Positions 7,378 to 15,306 of a DNA stretch of 22,694 nt are shown in pieces; position 1 is the first letter of the stretch, and every line of letters begins with the position of its first letter. The notes under the pieces are model-generated. The model did not search any database. It worked only from the letters and a program-made list of their open reading frames with translations, and was not told the origin of the DNA. Source of the stretch: HGM12713 sp045593725 (GTDB lineage: Bacteria > Bacillota > Clostridia > Oscillospirales > CAG-272); NCBI GenBank assembly GCA_045593725.1, contig JAZNXE010000023.1, positions 1-22,694 on the forward strand. Direction: 5' to 3'. Position numbers and translations under genes: made by a program.

Positions 7378-8319
7378 TCAGGGCAATATTTGCCAGCTGG
7401 TTATATTATATTTTGTTATAGTGTCTATATACTTTTGCTGAGTCTCGGCTTCGGCGGCGCGTGGAAGAAGTACTCTCATCTTATAGTACATAAGCTCAAG
7501 CTGTAAGGCCGAAACCTTTCCATCGATATACTCTATGGGGTCATCTCCGTCCCTGTATTGGGTGGTATCCAGAGATAAATAATTGAAATGCTTGGATAGG
7601 GTATCCACAAGAGAGGTCTTTTTCTCATTTGCCAGAATTGTGTCGGGAAGAGCAAAGCCTACTGTTGCGTTAGCTGAAAGCTCCCGTATCTTGTCAGCTA
7701 TACTGCACATTCTTTCCACGTCATCTGCTTCTAAGGAAGGAGCGAGAAGAAGAATATCACCAACACCATCTTGAATAGCCTCACAGGCTATGGCTGCCCA
7801 GGTGGCGAACTCTATTTCCGCAAGTAGATCGTCCTCTTTCTCAAAGGTAGGAATATAAAGCGCGGCGCTTATGTAGAAATCATTTCTCTCAATAACCGTA
7901 ACAGAATTCGACAGTGACGAAGCGTCCGTATGAACAGATATATGCGAGAGCTTTGAAGCAAGAGCGGAACGAAAAAGAAGCGTTCCATCCTCCTCATTAA
8001 GATTTACGCACACAGCGTTGGCATTTGGGGGGATAGCCGCCAGACGGTCGGAAAAATTCGAGCCGTCCTCAAGCAAGGGGAGAGAATAAGCTCCAACCGT
8101 TCTTGCGGGGGCAAGGACCTTTTCGGTGGTATCGGGAGGTGTAGTATTGGGCTTTTTTTCTTCCGAGCCTTTGGTCTTGTTGTGCAACGCCGAGCCTACT
8201 ATCATAAAAAGGGCAAAGATAACTATTATGGCAACCACCGAAGAGATAAGTATAGTCTTGATTTTTCTCTTACGGTATATGCTTCTTCTGTATTGCATAT
8301 GTCTGTTGCGGTTGTTCAT
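7378..8319 (-). CDS. Membrane-anchored extracytoplasmic protein, possible TIM-barrel glycosidase-like fold
   Basis: This 313-residue protein has a very basic N terminus (residues 1-22), one membrane helix at about 23-45 and a Pro/Thr/Lys-rich linker, so the rest should lie outside the membrane. The outer part contains alternating strands and helices: PPNANAVCVNLNEEDGTLLF, YISAALYIPTF, GDILLLAP, ATVGFALPDT and FNYLSLDTTQY. This pattern resembles the DUF4015-type glycoside-hydrolase-like barrels, but no catalytic residues can be named with confidence. It follows the parvulin-like lipoprotein gene by 9 bases, with an AGAGGT site before the ATG, and ends at a strong terminator, so the two are one operon. 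An envelope role is inferred; specific activity is unknown. Confidence 0.7.
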   Translation of the reverse strand: MNNRNRHMQYRRSIYRKRKIKTILISSVVAIIVIFALFMIVGSALHNKTKGSEEKKPNTTPPDTTEKVLAPARTVGAYSLPLLEDGSNFSDRLAAIPPNANAVCVNLNEEDGTLLFRSALASKLSHISVHTDASSLSNSVTVIERNDFYISAALYIPTFEKEDDLLAEIEFATWAAIACEAIQDGVGDILLLAPSLEADDVERMCSIADKIRELSANATVGFALPDTILANEKKTSLVDTLSKHFNYLSLDTTQYRDGDDPIEYIDGKVSALQLELMYYKMRVLLPRAAEAETQQKYIDTITKYNITSWQILP

Positions 8320-8328
8320 AAAGACCTC

Positions 8329-9522
8329 TTACACTTTATTTTTTTGTGAACGTATAGATGCGTGAAAGCGTTTCTTTCGTATTTTTCTTATGAGCACGAT
8401 AGAAAGGATAACTGCGGACAATGACAGTACGCAGAGAGCTATTACCAATATAAGCTGATAGTCCACTCCGTTTTTGGGGGCTTCAAGCTCGTGTATATCA
8501 AGAGAGAGGGCAAAGTCGTTAGGGGTGAATTTGAGAGAGTCTTTGATAGCTTGCATCTTCTCTGCGATTATTGAACCGCTGACCTCGTCGGAAAGCGCTT
8601 CAAAGTTAGAGAGTATTTCTTCTTCAGAGGATGTAAGACGCTCTATTATGTAGAAGCACTCCACATACTCGCCGTAATTGTTAGAGCCTGTTGCCTTGAT
8701 TACGTCCGAATGTTCGCCTATATCTAATGAAAACGCCGCATTCTCATACCACTGCTCCATAACGCCCTTGGGGAAATAATATCCGTCGTATTCGGTGGAG
8801 AGAGGAATCAAGTCCTCATTATATGGGCTTCCCATGAGGTCCAGCATAGTCATCTTGCCGCTGTTAAGCTTGGAGAGTGCCTCATTTGCCTTGGCAAGCT
8901 CGGCATCACGGTCATCATTTTCGTCAACAAATATTGCTATGTGCCAGGTATGGACAAAGTTTTCCTTTATGTAGGAAAGTATCTTTTCATCGGTGTTGGG
9001 AACTACGCCTGTTTCCATATATTTATTTGCGAGTCGGTCGTAAAGCAGGTCCACCCCCGTAACAAATCTTACGTAATGGTCTGTAAGACCCATAGCCCTC
9101 TGACTCTTGAGATAGGCGCTTCTGCTGTCTTCAAAATCCGAGGCAATAGTAAGCTCCAAGACCTCCTTCACGTCATCCTTAAGCTCACTTTCGTCGTAAA
9201 CAAGACCTTCTGTTTCGCAGAGCTTTAAAATAGCGTAATTTGCCACTATATTTTGATTAACGTAATCCCAGACAGCCCTTTTCAAGCCCTCGGGGTCATT
9301 CTCATATCCGTCCTTTACGGCTTCGTAATAATTATGGGCAAGAAAATAGAATTCCTCATAGAGAACGGGATACTTGTCCACATTTCCCACCTCCGTCCTT
9401 GCCAGCTTGGTCTGACCTAAGGGGCGAGCCTTGCAGGATACGGCGAAGGGGAGCAGGAGAATCACTATCATTAAGAGTGACAGAGTCCTCAAAAAAAGCT
9501 TAGATGTATGTTTTTTTCTCAT
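8329..9522 (-). CDS. SurA/PrsA-like (parvulin-type) foldase lipoprotein with a C-terminal membrane helix
   Basis: The 397-residue protein opens with a basic n-region and a hydrophobic core ending LLLPFAVSC, so Cys30 is a likely lipidation site. Residues 40-180 are helical and resemble the chaperone part of SurA/PrsA proteins. A HTWHIAIFVDENDD segment followed by an AKANEALSKLNSG helix and a YYFPKGVMEQWYENAAFSLDIGE stretch matches the course of a parvulin rotamase domain. Near the C terminus a second hydrophobic helix (about 355-378) is followed by a basic tail, so it may be anchored at both ends, which is unusual for PrsA. A TATAAT box on the minus strand (9562-9567) lies upstream but its -35 box is poor. 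Whether prolyl isomerase activity is retained cannot be judged by eye. Confidence 0.68.
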   Translation of the reverse strand: MRKKHTSKLFLRTLSLLMIVILLLPFAVSCKARPLGQTKLARTEVGNVDKYPVLYEEFYFLAHNYYEAVKDGYENDPEGLKRAVWDYVNQNIVANYAILKLCETEGLVYDESELKDDVKEVLELTIASDFEDSRSAYLKSQRAMGLTDHYVRFVTGVDLLYDRLANKYMETGVVPNTDEKILSYIKENFVHTWHIAIFVDENDDRDAELAKANEALSKLNSGKMTMLDLMGSPYNEDLIPLSTEYDGYYFPKGVMEQWYENAAFSLDIGEHSDVIKATGSNNYGEYVECFYIIERLTSSEEEILSNFEALSDEVSGSIIAEKMQAIKDSLKFTPNDFALSLDIHELEAPKNGVDYQLILVIALCVLSLSAVILSIVLIRKIRKKRFHASIRSQKNKV

Positions 9523-9652
9523 TTAAAACTCCGGAATAAATCGATTAATACTTTAAAATAAATTATACATCAATATTGTTACCATATTGTGAATAAACCT
9601 GCTAAAAACAAGAGCAATTGAAAAATAAAATGTTAAAAAGTAAAAAAATATC

Positions 9653-9681
9653 TTTGCAAGAGAGAAAAAATATGATATAAT
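9653..9681 (+). promoter_or_regulatory. SigA-type promoter of hprK
   Basis: A TTTGCA -35 box (9653-9658) and a TATAAT -10 box (9676-9681) are separated by 17 bp, with a TGA extended -10 element just upstream of the -10. Transcription should start about 9688, some 24 bases before the ATG. Confidence 0.75.
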
Positions 9682-9711
9682 AGTACAAATATTAATGTAG
9701 GAGGAGTTGTG

Positions 9712-10647
9712 ATGGAATCAAAGTACAGCATCCCGTTAAGTGAGGTTATCAAAGAATTTCAGCTTGAAGAGATATATATGCCCTCATCCCCCAAGGAGAT
9801 TATGATAAGCAGTCCCGAGGTAACCCGCCCCGGTCTTGCCTTAAGCGGATTTATGGAGGTGTTTGAATCCTTTCGGATACAGATAATCGGAAAAGCGGAG
9901 CATAAATATCTTGAAGGGCTTTGGGAGAGCGAGAGAAAAGCGAGGATAGATGCTTTCTTTGCGAGAAAACCCGTTGCGGTAGTGATTACAACTAACCTTA
10001 CGGTCTATGACGAAATGTTAATAGCGGCGCGTAAAGAGGGAACTCCGCTTTTGCGTACAAATGAACGAACCAGCACGTTTATGGCATCTATAATAGCATC
10101 CTTAAATACCAGTCTTGCTCCTCGTATCACAAGGCATGGAGTTCTTGTTGAGGTTTACGGAGAGGGTATGCTGATACTTGGCGACAGCGGCATCGGTAAA
10201 AGCGAAACTGCCATAGAGCTGGTAAAGAGAGGACATAGACTTATTGCGGACGACGCGGTGGAGATAAAGAGGGTTTCGGCAAAAACTCTTGTTGGAACTG
10301 CTCCTGACCTTATCCGTTACTACATTGAGCTTCGCGGAATAGGAATAGTTGACGTAAGAAGGCTTTTCGGAATGGGTGCCGTTAAGGCTACGGAGCGTAT
10401 CGATCTTGTTATAAAGCTTGAAAATTGGGATCCCGAAAAGCTTTACGACCGATTTGGACTTGATGAGGAAGTGGAAAATATTCTGGGGATAGGAGTTCCT
10501 GCTATAACCATTCCCGTTCATCACGGACGAAATCTTGCGGTAGTTCTTGAGATAGCCGCAATGAACAACAGACAGAAAAAGATGGGCTATAATACAGCCG
10601 AGGAATTTAATCAAAGACTGATGCAGCAAATAGAATCAGGAGAATAA
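9712..10647 (+). CDS. hprK: HPr kinase/phosphorylase
   Basis: HprK phosphorylates Ser46 of HPr (and Crh-like proteins) when glycolytic intermediates are abundant, and removes the phosphate when they are not, thereby controlling carbon catabolite repression in the cytoplasm. The 311-residue length matches the family. The C-terminal catalytic domain shows RHGVLVEVYG (His142), Walker A GDSGIGKS (157-164), ADDAVEI (180-186), and the HprK signature LRGIGIVDVRRLFGMGAV (about 208-225). The N-terminal domain is of normal length. The AGGAGG site (9699-9704) is 7 bases from ATG 9712; a GTG directly before it (9709) would be too close. It has its own promoter and terminator; no ptsH, lgt or rapZ-like gene is adjacent. 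Confidence 0.97.
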   Translation: MESKYSIPLSEVIKEFQLEEIYMPSSPKEIMISSPEVTRPGLALSGFMEVFESFRIQIIGKAEHKYLEGLWESERKARIDAFFARKPVAVVITTNLTVYDEMLIAARKEGTPLLRTNERTSTFMASIIASLNTSLAPRITRHGVLVEVYGEGMLILGDSGIGKSETAIELVKRGHRLIADDAVEIKRVSAKTLVGTAPDLIRYYIELRGIGIVDVRRLFGMGAVKATERIDLVIKLENWDPEKLYDRFGLDEEVENILGIGVPAITIPVHHGRNLAVVLEIAAMNNRQKKMGYNTAEEFNQRLMQQIESGE

Positions 10648-10652
10648 AAATT

Positions 10653-10693
10653 ACCACTTTGTCTATCTCAAAGAGTAGATAAAGTGGTTTTTT
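10653..10693. terminator. Bidirectional terminator between hprK and the esterase gene
   Basis: A 13-bp stem pairs 10653-10665 with 10676-10688 with one G-T pair. A T run (10688-10693) follows on the plus strand, and five A residues before the stem (10646-10650) give a T run on the minus strand. It can serve both convergent genes. Confidence 0.85.
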
Positions 10694-10703
10694 GTATAAA
10701 TTC

Positions 10704-11531
10704 TCAACATATATCAAATGTATCGTTTATCCACATAACAGACAGCTCAGCCCAGGTAGCAACGTGGGGATTTATAAGATCTGCTCCGCCCTCCCACGTT
10801 TCGGCGGTGGCAAGGGAGAGTCCGTGAGGTCCCTTGGGGTATAGGTGAGCCTCAAAAGGAAGTCCCGTGTTGGTATAGGCATTAATCATCGCAATTGAAC
10901 TGTGGACAGGGACGCAGGTATCGGTAACCGTGTGCCAAATGAACATAGGACAAGAGGTTTTGTCAACACGAAGGTCAAGGGAGAATTTTTCAATGTCGCT
11001 TTGGTCATAATTTTCCTTCCCCGAAAGATTTATTATAGAGCCTTGGTGAGTGTTTTCTCCTGCCAAAATAACGGGGTAAGAAAGTATCATTCCGTCGGGA
11101 CGGTTAATTCCCTCGGGTGCGGAGCCGTCGGTAACGCCTATTGCATCGCGTACCTCGGGAATATTCCACAAAATCCCCGCGGATGCCGCAAGATGGCCGC
11201 CTGCCGAAAATCCGCAGGTGATTATTTTGTTTGGAGCGGTATTATGCTCACTTGCGTGTTCTCTTGCGAATTTTACAGCCAGTGCCGCTTGGATAAGAGG
11301 TCTGTAATTGGTAGCGCAGGGAGCAACCGAATATCTTAGAAGATATACGTTCATTCCTTTATTATAGTAAAATTCCGCGATGGGCTGAGATTCTCTTACA
11401 GAAACAAATTGATATCCTCCGCCGGGGCAGACCACAATGGCAGGACGAGGCTCTGAGGCTTCTTCGTGGACGTAAAGAGTCAGGGAGCAGTCGGGATATT
11501 TTTCACATAGAGAAACTGCTTCAAAAATCAT
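10704..11531 (-). CDS. Alpha/beta-hydrolase esterase, acetyl(xylan)esterase-like
   Basis: The protein (275 residues) has a full serine-esterase triad: nucleophile Ser109 in GFSAGG, Asp204 in HTVTDTCVP and His236 in PKGPHGL. The CPGGGY segment at 35-40 is the oxyanion-hole motif of the esterase/lipase (COG0657/BD-FAE-like) group. The phrase FIWHTxxDxxVP and the YPKGPHGLSLA end are typical of bacterial deacetylases acting on plant-derived acetyl esters, so removal of acetyl groups from polysaccharides or oligosaccharides is a reasonable guess. No signal peptide is seen, so action in the cytoplasm on imported sugars is likely. A GGAGG site lies 9 bases before the ATG. It is a single-gene unit with its own promoter. 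Confidence 0.85.
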   Translation of the reverse strand: MIFEAVSLCEKYPDCSLTLYVHEEASEPRPAIVVCPGGGYQFVSVRESQPIAEFYYNKGMNVYLLRYSVAPCATNYRPLIQAALAVKFAREHASEHNTAPNKIITCGFSAGGHLAASAGILWNIPEVRDAIGVTDGSAPEGINRPDGMILSYPVILAGENTHQGSIINLSGKENYDQSDIEKFSLDLRVDKTSCPMFIWHTVTDTCVPVHSSIAMINAYTNTGLPFEAHLYPKGPHGLSLATAETWEGGADLINPHVATWAELSVMWINDTFDIC

Positions 11532-11564
11532 AATTATACCTCCAATTTACAATGTAGCAGAGTA

Positions 11565-11593
11565 ATTTTATCATAAATAAAAACCTTTTTCAA
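11565..11593 (-). promoter_or_regulatory. SigA-type promoter of the esterase gene
   Basis: On the minus strand TTGAAA (11588-11593) and TAAAAT (11565-11570) are 17 bp apart with a TGA extended -10. It diverges from the folT promoter 30 bp away. Confidence 0.65.
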
Positions 11594-11622
11594 TAGAACA
11601 AAATAAAATTAATGAAATTTTA

Positions 11623-11650
11623 TTGACAACAATGAAAAAAGTGTTATAAT
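11623..11650 (+). promoter_or_regulatory. SigA-type promoter of the folT-folC operon
   Basis: Consensus TTGACA (11623-11628) and TATAAT (11645-11650) boxes are separated by 16 bp, with a TGT extended -10. Transcription would begin about 11657, just before the riboswitch. Confidence 0.85.
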
Positions 11651-11667
11651 ATTAGTGAAAACAGTCA

Positions 11668-11766
11668 AGAAGAGTAAGAATACGGGCGTGAAGTGCCTGT
11701 GGGACGGGGAGTTGCCTATGGGACGAAGAGCGAGAGCTTGCGGTCTGTGTTCTGCATCCCGCTTCA
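11668..11766 (+). ncRNA. Tetrahydrofolate (THF) riboswitch aptamer
   Basis: The leader between the promoter and folT matches the folT-type THF aptamer in order: GAGTA near the 5' side, GCGTGAAGTG (11686-11695), a GACGAAGAGCGAGAGC segment (11722-11737), GCGGT, and the conserved 3' GCATCCCGCTTC (11754-11765). The outer stem pairs GAAG (11669-11672) with CTTC (11762-11765). CGGGG in the loop can pair with TCCCG on the 3' side, as in the known pseudoknot. The gene downstream is folT, the usual target. It should lower folT-folC expression when reduced folates are abundant. Confidence 0.9.
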
Positions 11767-11798
11767 TAGGGCACAGGGCAGAAGCAAATAGCATTTTT

Positions 11799-11848
11799 CT
11801 CCTTTTACCTTAAGCCTATGTGAGCTTAGGAAAAGGAGGTATTTTTTT
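11799..11848 (+). promoter_or_regulatory. Riboswitch expression platform: SD-masking hairpin with U tract
   Basis: CTCCTTTT (11799-11806) pairs with AAAAGGAG (11831-11838), and CCT-AAGC on the left pairs with GCTTAGG (11824-11830) inside it. The stem buries the AGGAGG ribosome site (11834-11839), and seven T residues (11842-11848) follow. It could block ribosome binding, terminate transcription, or both. Confidence 0.7.
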
Positions 11849-12367
11849 ATGAAAAATTCGGTAAAAAGACTGACACTTGCGGCAATGCTTGTCGCTATGA
11901 GCGTTATAGTGGGCATTTTTTGTAAGAATTTTATGAATTTTGGCGGAGGACTTTTCAGAGTCACATTTGAAAATCTGCCCATAATACTTTCGGGCATAAT
12001 GTTTGGTCCGATTATGGGTGCGGCTGTGGGAATAGCCACAGACCTTATAAGCTATCTGCTCTCAGCTCAGATATATCCCCCAAATCTGATAGTTACCCTC
12101 GGAGCGGCGGTAATAGGCTTTACCTCAGGATTTGTAGCTAAGTATATGGTAAAGAAAAACGGATATTTCCGCATAATAGCTGCGGGTTCATCGGCTCATA
12201 TACTGGGGTCTATGCTCATAAAGCCGGTAGGACTTTTTACCTTTTACAGTTGGGCAGTTCTGTGGCGCATACCGCTGTATTTGGTTATAGCTCCCGTGGA
12301 GATAATTATACTCTGCTTACTGTATAGAAACGCTAATTTCCGTAAGCTTACGAATATGGAACATTAA
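11849..12367 (+). CDS. folT: Folate ECF transporter substrate-binding S component
   Basis: FolT binds folates in the membrane and joins the shared energising module EcfA-EcfA'-EcfT, whose genes are elsewhere. The 172-residue protein is mostly hydrophobic with about five or six membrane helices and the S-component opening helix VKRLTLAAMLVAMSVIV, then FGGGLFRVTFENLPIILSGIMFGPIMGAAVGIATDLI, which is characteristic of the FolT family (an arginine-bearing strand followed by a glycine-rich helix). The AGGAGG site has 9 bases to the ATG and lies in the riboswitch hairpin. Folate uptake is supported twice, by the sequence and by the THF leader; folC follows after 10 bases. Confidence 0.93.
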   Translation: MKNSVKRLTLAAMLVAMSVIVGIFCKNFMNFGGGLFRVTFENLPIILSGIMFGPIMGAAVGIATDLISYLLSAQIYPPNLIVTLGAAVIGFTSGFVAKYMVKKNGYFRIIAAGSSAHILGSMLIKPVGLFTFYSWAVLWRIPLYLVIAPVEIIILCLLYRNANFRKLTNMEH

Positions 12368-12377
12368 GGGAGATTTT

Positions 12378-13640
12378 ATGAACTATCAGGAATGTCTTGA
12401 ATATATACACAGCGTGAGCTGGACCTTTTGTAAGCCCGGGCTGGAGCGCATAGATGAGTTGTGTGACAAGCTGGGTCATCCCGAAAGAAAGCTGCGCTTT
12501 ATACACGTGGCGGGAACTAACGGCAAGGGCTCTTTTTCCTCTATGCTTGCCTCTGTTTTGAGGGCTGAGGGATATAAGGTTGGTCTATATACCTCTCCGT
12601 ATATAAAAATATTCAACGAGCGTATGCAGATAAACGGCGAGAATATTTCAGGTAAGGATCTGATACAGCTTACAGAGCGTGTTCGCCCTATTGCCGAGGA
12701 AATGACCGATAAGCCTACCGAGTTTGAGCTTATAACCGCCCTTGCCTTTGAGTATTTTTATAGAAATAAATGCGATGTGGTTGTCTTAGAGGCGGGAATG
12801 GGCGGACGCCTTGATTCCACGAATATAATAGAGAATTCGCTTTTGTCCGTTATTACGGGTATAGCTCTTGACCATACGGCGTTTCTCGGTGATAGCATTG
12901 CTGAAATAGCCGCGGAAAAGGCGGGTATAATCAAAAGGGGATGCCCCGTGCTGTTCGGCGGTACCGACCTTGAAGCAAGGAAAGTAATAGAAGCCAAAGC
13001 GGCAGAGCAGGGAGCGGATTTTTATACTACGGACTATGCCAAAATCTCAAATCTTTCCATGACACTTGAGGGCAGCAGCCTTGACTTCGGTGAGCATAAG
13101 GATATAGAAATATCACTTCTCGGCACGTACCAGCCAAGAAATGCCGCATCTGTCCTTACCGCAATCGATATTCTTAGAAATAATGGCTTTAGAATTAGTG
13201 AAAAAGCGGTGAAGGAGGGCTTAAAGGCTGCAAAATGGTGCGCAAGGTTTGAAATACTTTCAAAAAAACCGTTGGTTATTTTTGACGGATCGCACAATCC
13301 TCAGGGAATAGCCGCCGCGGTCGAGAGCATAAAGCTTTATTTCGGTGAAAAAAAGGTATATCTCTTGACAGGAGTGCTTCGTGATAAGGATTATACCGCT
13401 ATTGCACGTGACCTTGCCACGGTTGCGTCCAAAGCCTTTACTCTTACCCCCGACAGCCCAAGAGCACTCTCGGCAGAGGAATATGCCGTTGTTCTTAAGG
13501 ACGCGGGAATTGAGGCGTATCCAAACGAGAGTATAAAAGAAGCCTTTGAAAATGCAAAAGCAGAGGCGCAAAAGGACGGAGTACCCCTTATATGTCTTGG
13601 CTCACTTTACGTTTACAGTTCATTAATCGAGTATATATAA
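12378..13640 (+). CDS. folC: Folylpolyglutamate synthase / dihydrofolate synthase
   Basis: FolC adds glutamate to folates (and in many bacteria to dihydropteroate), trapping imported folate in the cell. The 420-residue length is typical. The P-loop AGTNGKGS (45-52) is followed by the FolC-specific SPYIKIFNERMQING segment, LEAGMGGRLDSTN, LDHTAFLG, AAEKAGIIKRG (with the lysine that is carbamylated in the family) and the C-terminal IFDGSHNPQG motif. All look intact. A GGGAG site precedes the ATG, and the stop codon overlaps the next start (TAATG). Co-transcription with folT couples import to retention. Confidence 0.95.
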   Translation: MNYQECLEYIHSVSWTFCKPGLERIDELCDKLGHPERKLRFIHVAGTNGKGSFSSMLASVLRAEGYKVGLYTSPYIKIFNERMQINGENISGKDLIQLTERVRPIAEEMTDKPTEFELITALAFEYFYRNKCDVVVLEAGMGGRLDSTNIIENSLLSVITGIALDHTAFLGDSIAEIAAEKAGIIKRGCPVLFGGTDLEARKVIEAKAAEQGADFYTTDYAKISNLSMTLEGSSLDFGEHKDIEISLLGTYQPRNAASVLTAIDILRNNGFRISEKAVKEGLKAAKWCARFEILSKKPLVIFDGSHNPQGIAAAVESIKLYFGEKKVYLLTGVLRDKDYTAIARDLATVASKAFTLTPDSPRALSAEEYAVVLKDAGIEAYPNESIKEAFENAKAEAQKDGVPLICLGSLYVYSSLIEYI

Positions 13641-13981
13641 TGAAAAAAACGCTTATTTATACTATAAAATTGATATTACCCGCCTTGCTGATACTTTCAC
13701 TTATGTATCTGCTTCGCGGAGGAAAGAACATACTTGAAGGAATATATATTCTTTTTCCAGTTATATTTGTATTACAAGGGGTGTTCTGCTCAGATAGCCT
13801 TATACAGACAACAATAGGATATAGCCTTACTTCGGCAGTGTTTATCGTTTTTGTGAATCTGCTTTACAGTATGGGTAGCTGTGTTGATTTGCTGATAATA
13901 TATCTTGTTCTCGGTATCATGGCGTGTATGGTGAAAATGTTTGTAATCAAAAAAATCAGGGAAGCTAAAGCAAATAAATAA
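13640..13981 (+). CDS. Small integral membrane protein of unknown function
   Basis: This protein (113 residues) is translationally coupled to folC by a TAATG overlap: its ATG uses the last base of the folC stop. It has four predicted membrane helices (about 6-24, 31-48, 52-73 and 78-98) with a short RGGKN loop and a basic C-terminal tail (KKIREAKANK). No motif is recognised. An upstream in-frame start within folC (13592) is less likely because no ribosome site precedes it. The helix count and size resemble small ATP synthase I-like or DUF-type membrane proteins; a link to folate uptake is only suggested by the operon. A terminator begins within its stop codon. Confidence 0.75.
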   Translation: MKKTLIYTIKLILPALLILSLMYLLRGGKNILEGIYILFPVIFVLQGVFCSDSLIQTTIGYSLTSAVFIVFVNLLYSMGSCVDLLIIYLVLGIMACMVKMFVIKKIREAKANK

Positions 13982-14012
13982 AAGAAGCAGTACAATGAGT
14001 ACTGCTTCTTTT
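13981..14012. terminator. Bidirectional terminator between folC operon and FolC-like gene
   Basis: AAAGAAGCAGTAC (13981-13993) pairs perfectly with GTACTGCTTCTTT (13999-14011) around AATGA. The A/T ends supply a T run in both directions. It starts at the stop codon of the left gene and ends one base before the stop codon of the right gene. Confidence 0.88.
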
Positions 14013-14013
14013 G

Positions 14014-15285
14014 CTAAAACCCAAGGGTTGCCAGCAATTCATATCTGATTTTTTTTGTAAAATTACTGTATCCCGATATGAGTAACAGCTCGTCGTTCTT
14101 AAGCCCCTCGAGGAAGTTACGGACAGTGAGCTTTACAGTTTTGAAGCTATTTATGGGCAGAGAATATTCGGCTTTCTCGCTATCTGGGTCTTCAATTGCA
14201 AGAGCTGAGATTTTACCGATTGAATAGCCACGGCTTTGTAGGGCGGTCACGTATTTTTCAATAAGCTCACCCTCTGGCAGGCAGAGCCTTATTTTTGTCC
14301 CCGTCATTTCCTTAAAATCGGCTAAGGAGTCGCATATAGCGCCGATAGCCACCTCGGAATGTGTGCTGTCGGCAATTATGGTTGGAGAGAGGGAAAGCAC
14401 CTCAAATTTGCAGGGAGCGGTCACAGTGGCAAGACCTTCCGTTATAGCGGCTCTGTCTATCTTATATCCGCAACGCACCAGCATCTCGGCAGTTTCGATT
14501 GCCACCAGAGCGTTTGCCGTCTGGAATTTTCCGCAAAGCCGCAGGGAATAGTCGTTATCCTTGTATGAAAAATCCGTGCCACGCAGAGAAAGTCTTTTTA
14601 TTTCAAATTTATTTCTTGCGGGAATAGTAAGTCGGCAGTTTGCCGAGAAGCAGGTATCCGAGATTATCTTGTAAGCCTCTTGGTCCTGAGGCACACTCAC
14701 TATTTCTCTTATACCCCTGCAAATATATGAGCGGATTTTTGATATCTCTCTCATATCTCCGTTAGGTATTCTTCCGCATATAACTGCCGCAAAGGGTGGG
14801 GGGAGAAAACGGGAGGGGTCCTCGCCATTATGGTCGCTTTCAAGCAAACAAACCGAGCAACTGTGCTCTACAAAAGCAAGAAGCGCCACGCACAGCATTA
14901 TTTCGTGCATAGTTGGGCGGAAAACAGCACCCTCTTGTCCGTTTTCTTCGTTTATGAGGGAAACAGCTCGGCATATCTGCTCAACATAGCTTACGGTTTC
15001 ATCCATAGTGATAGGCTCACCGTTGATTCGCACGTTATCCCGAACCTCGGTATAAATAGGCATCGAAAGACAGCCGTTGACAATACCCGCTTTGTTCATA
15101 ATTGAGATAAGCATTCTCGCGGTGACCGTTTTTCCGTTGCTTCCCGCCAAGCGAACATATTTTATACGCTTTTGGGGATTTCCCAGCGCAGAGAGAAGCT
15201 TTGATATCCTTTCGGCGCTTGAGCTATCCTTAGGAATTATGTTAGGGGAATTTTTTATAAATTTTATGGCATTGTGATATGTCAT
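14014..15285 (-). CDS. Divergent FolC/Mur-ligase paralogue with degraded active-site motifs
   Basis: This 423-residue protein follows the FolC plan in length and order: a P-loop AGSNGKT (47-53), GCLSMPIYTEVRDNVRINGEPI in place of the FolC SPYIKIFNERMQINGENI segment, and a C-terminal domain with a repeat of the FolC fold (FKTVKLTVRNFLEGLKNDELLLISGYSNF). However, the FolC EAGMGGRLDSTN segment is replaced by LLESDHNGEDPSRF; the LDHT/AAEKAG region by CGRIPNGD and KIRSYICRG, so the carbamylated lysine appears changed to arginine; and DGSHNPQG by ADSTHSEVA. ATP binding may remain, but normal FolC catalysis seems unlikely. It is the last gene of the plsY operon, 21 bases after the methyltransferase gene, with an AAGGA site, and converges on the true folC. 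Residue matching was by eye. Confidence 0.82.
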   Translation of the reverse strand: MTYHNAIKFIKNSPNIIPKDSSSAERISKLLSALGNPQKRIKYVRLAGSNGKTVTARMLISIMNKAGIVNGCLSMPIYTEVRDNVRINGEPITMDETVSYVEQICRAVSLINEENGQEGAVFRPTMHEIMLCVALLAFVEHSCSVCLLESDHNGEDPSRFLPPPFAAVICGRIPNGDMREISKIRSYICRGIREIVSVPQDQEAYKIISDTCFSANCRLTIPARNKFEIKRLSLRGTDFSYKDNDYSLRLCGKFQTANALVAIETAEMLVRCGYKIDRAAITEGLATVTAPCKFEVLSLSPTIIADSTHSEVAIGAICDSLADFKEMTGTKIRLCLPEGELIEKYVTALQSRGYSIGKISALAIEDPDSEKAEYSLPINSFKTVKLTVRNFLEGLKNDELLLISGYSNFTKKIRYELLATLGF

Positions 15286-15306
15286 TTTTTATTCCTTGTT
15301 TGTTGA

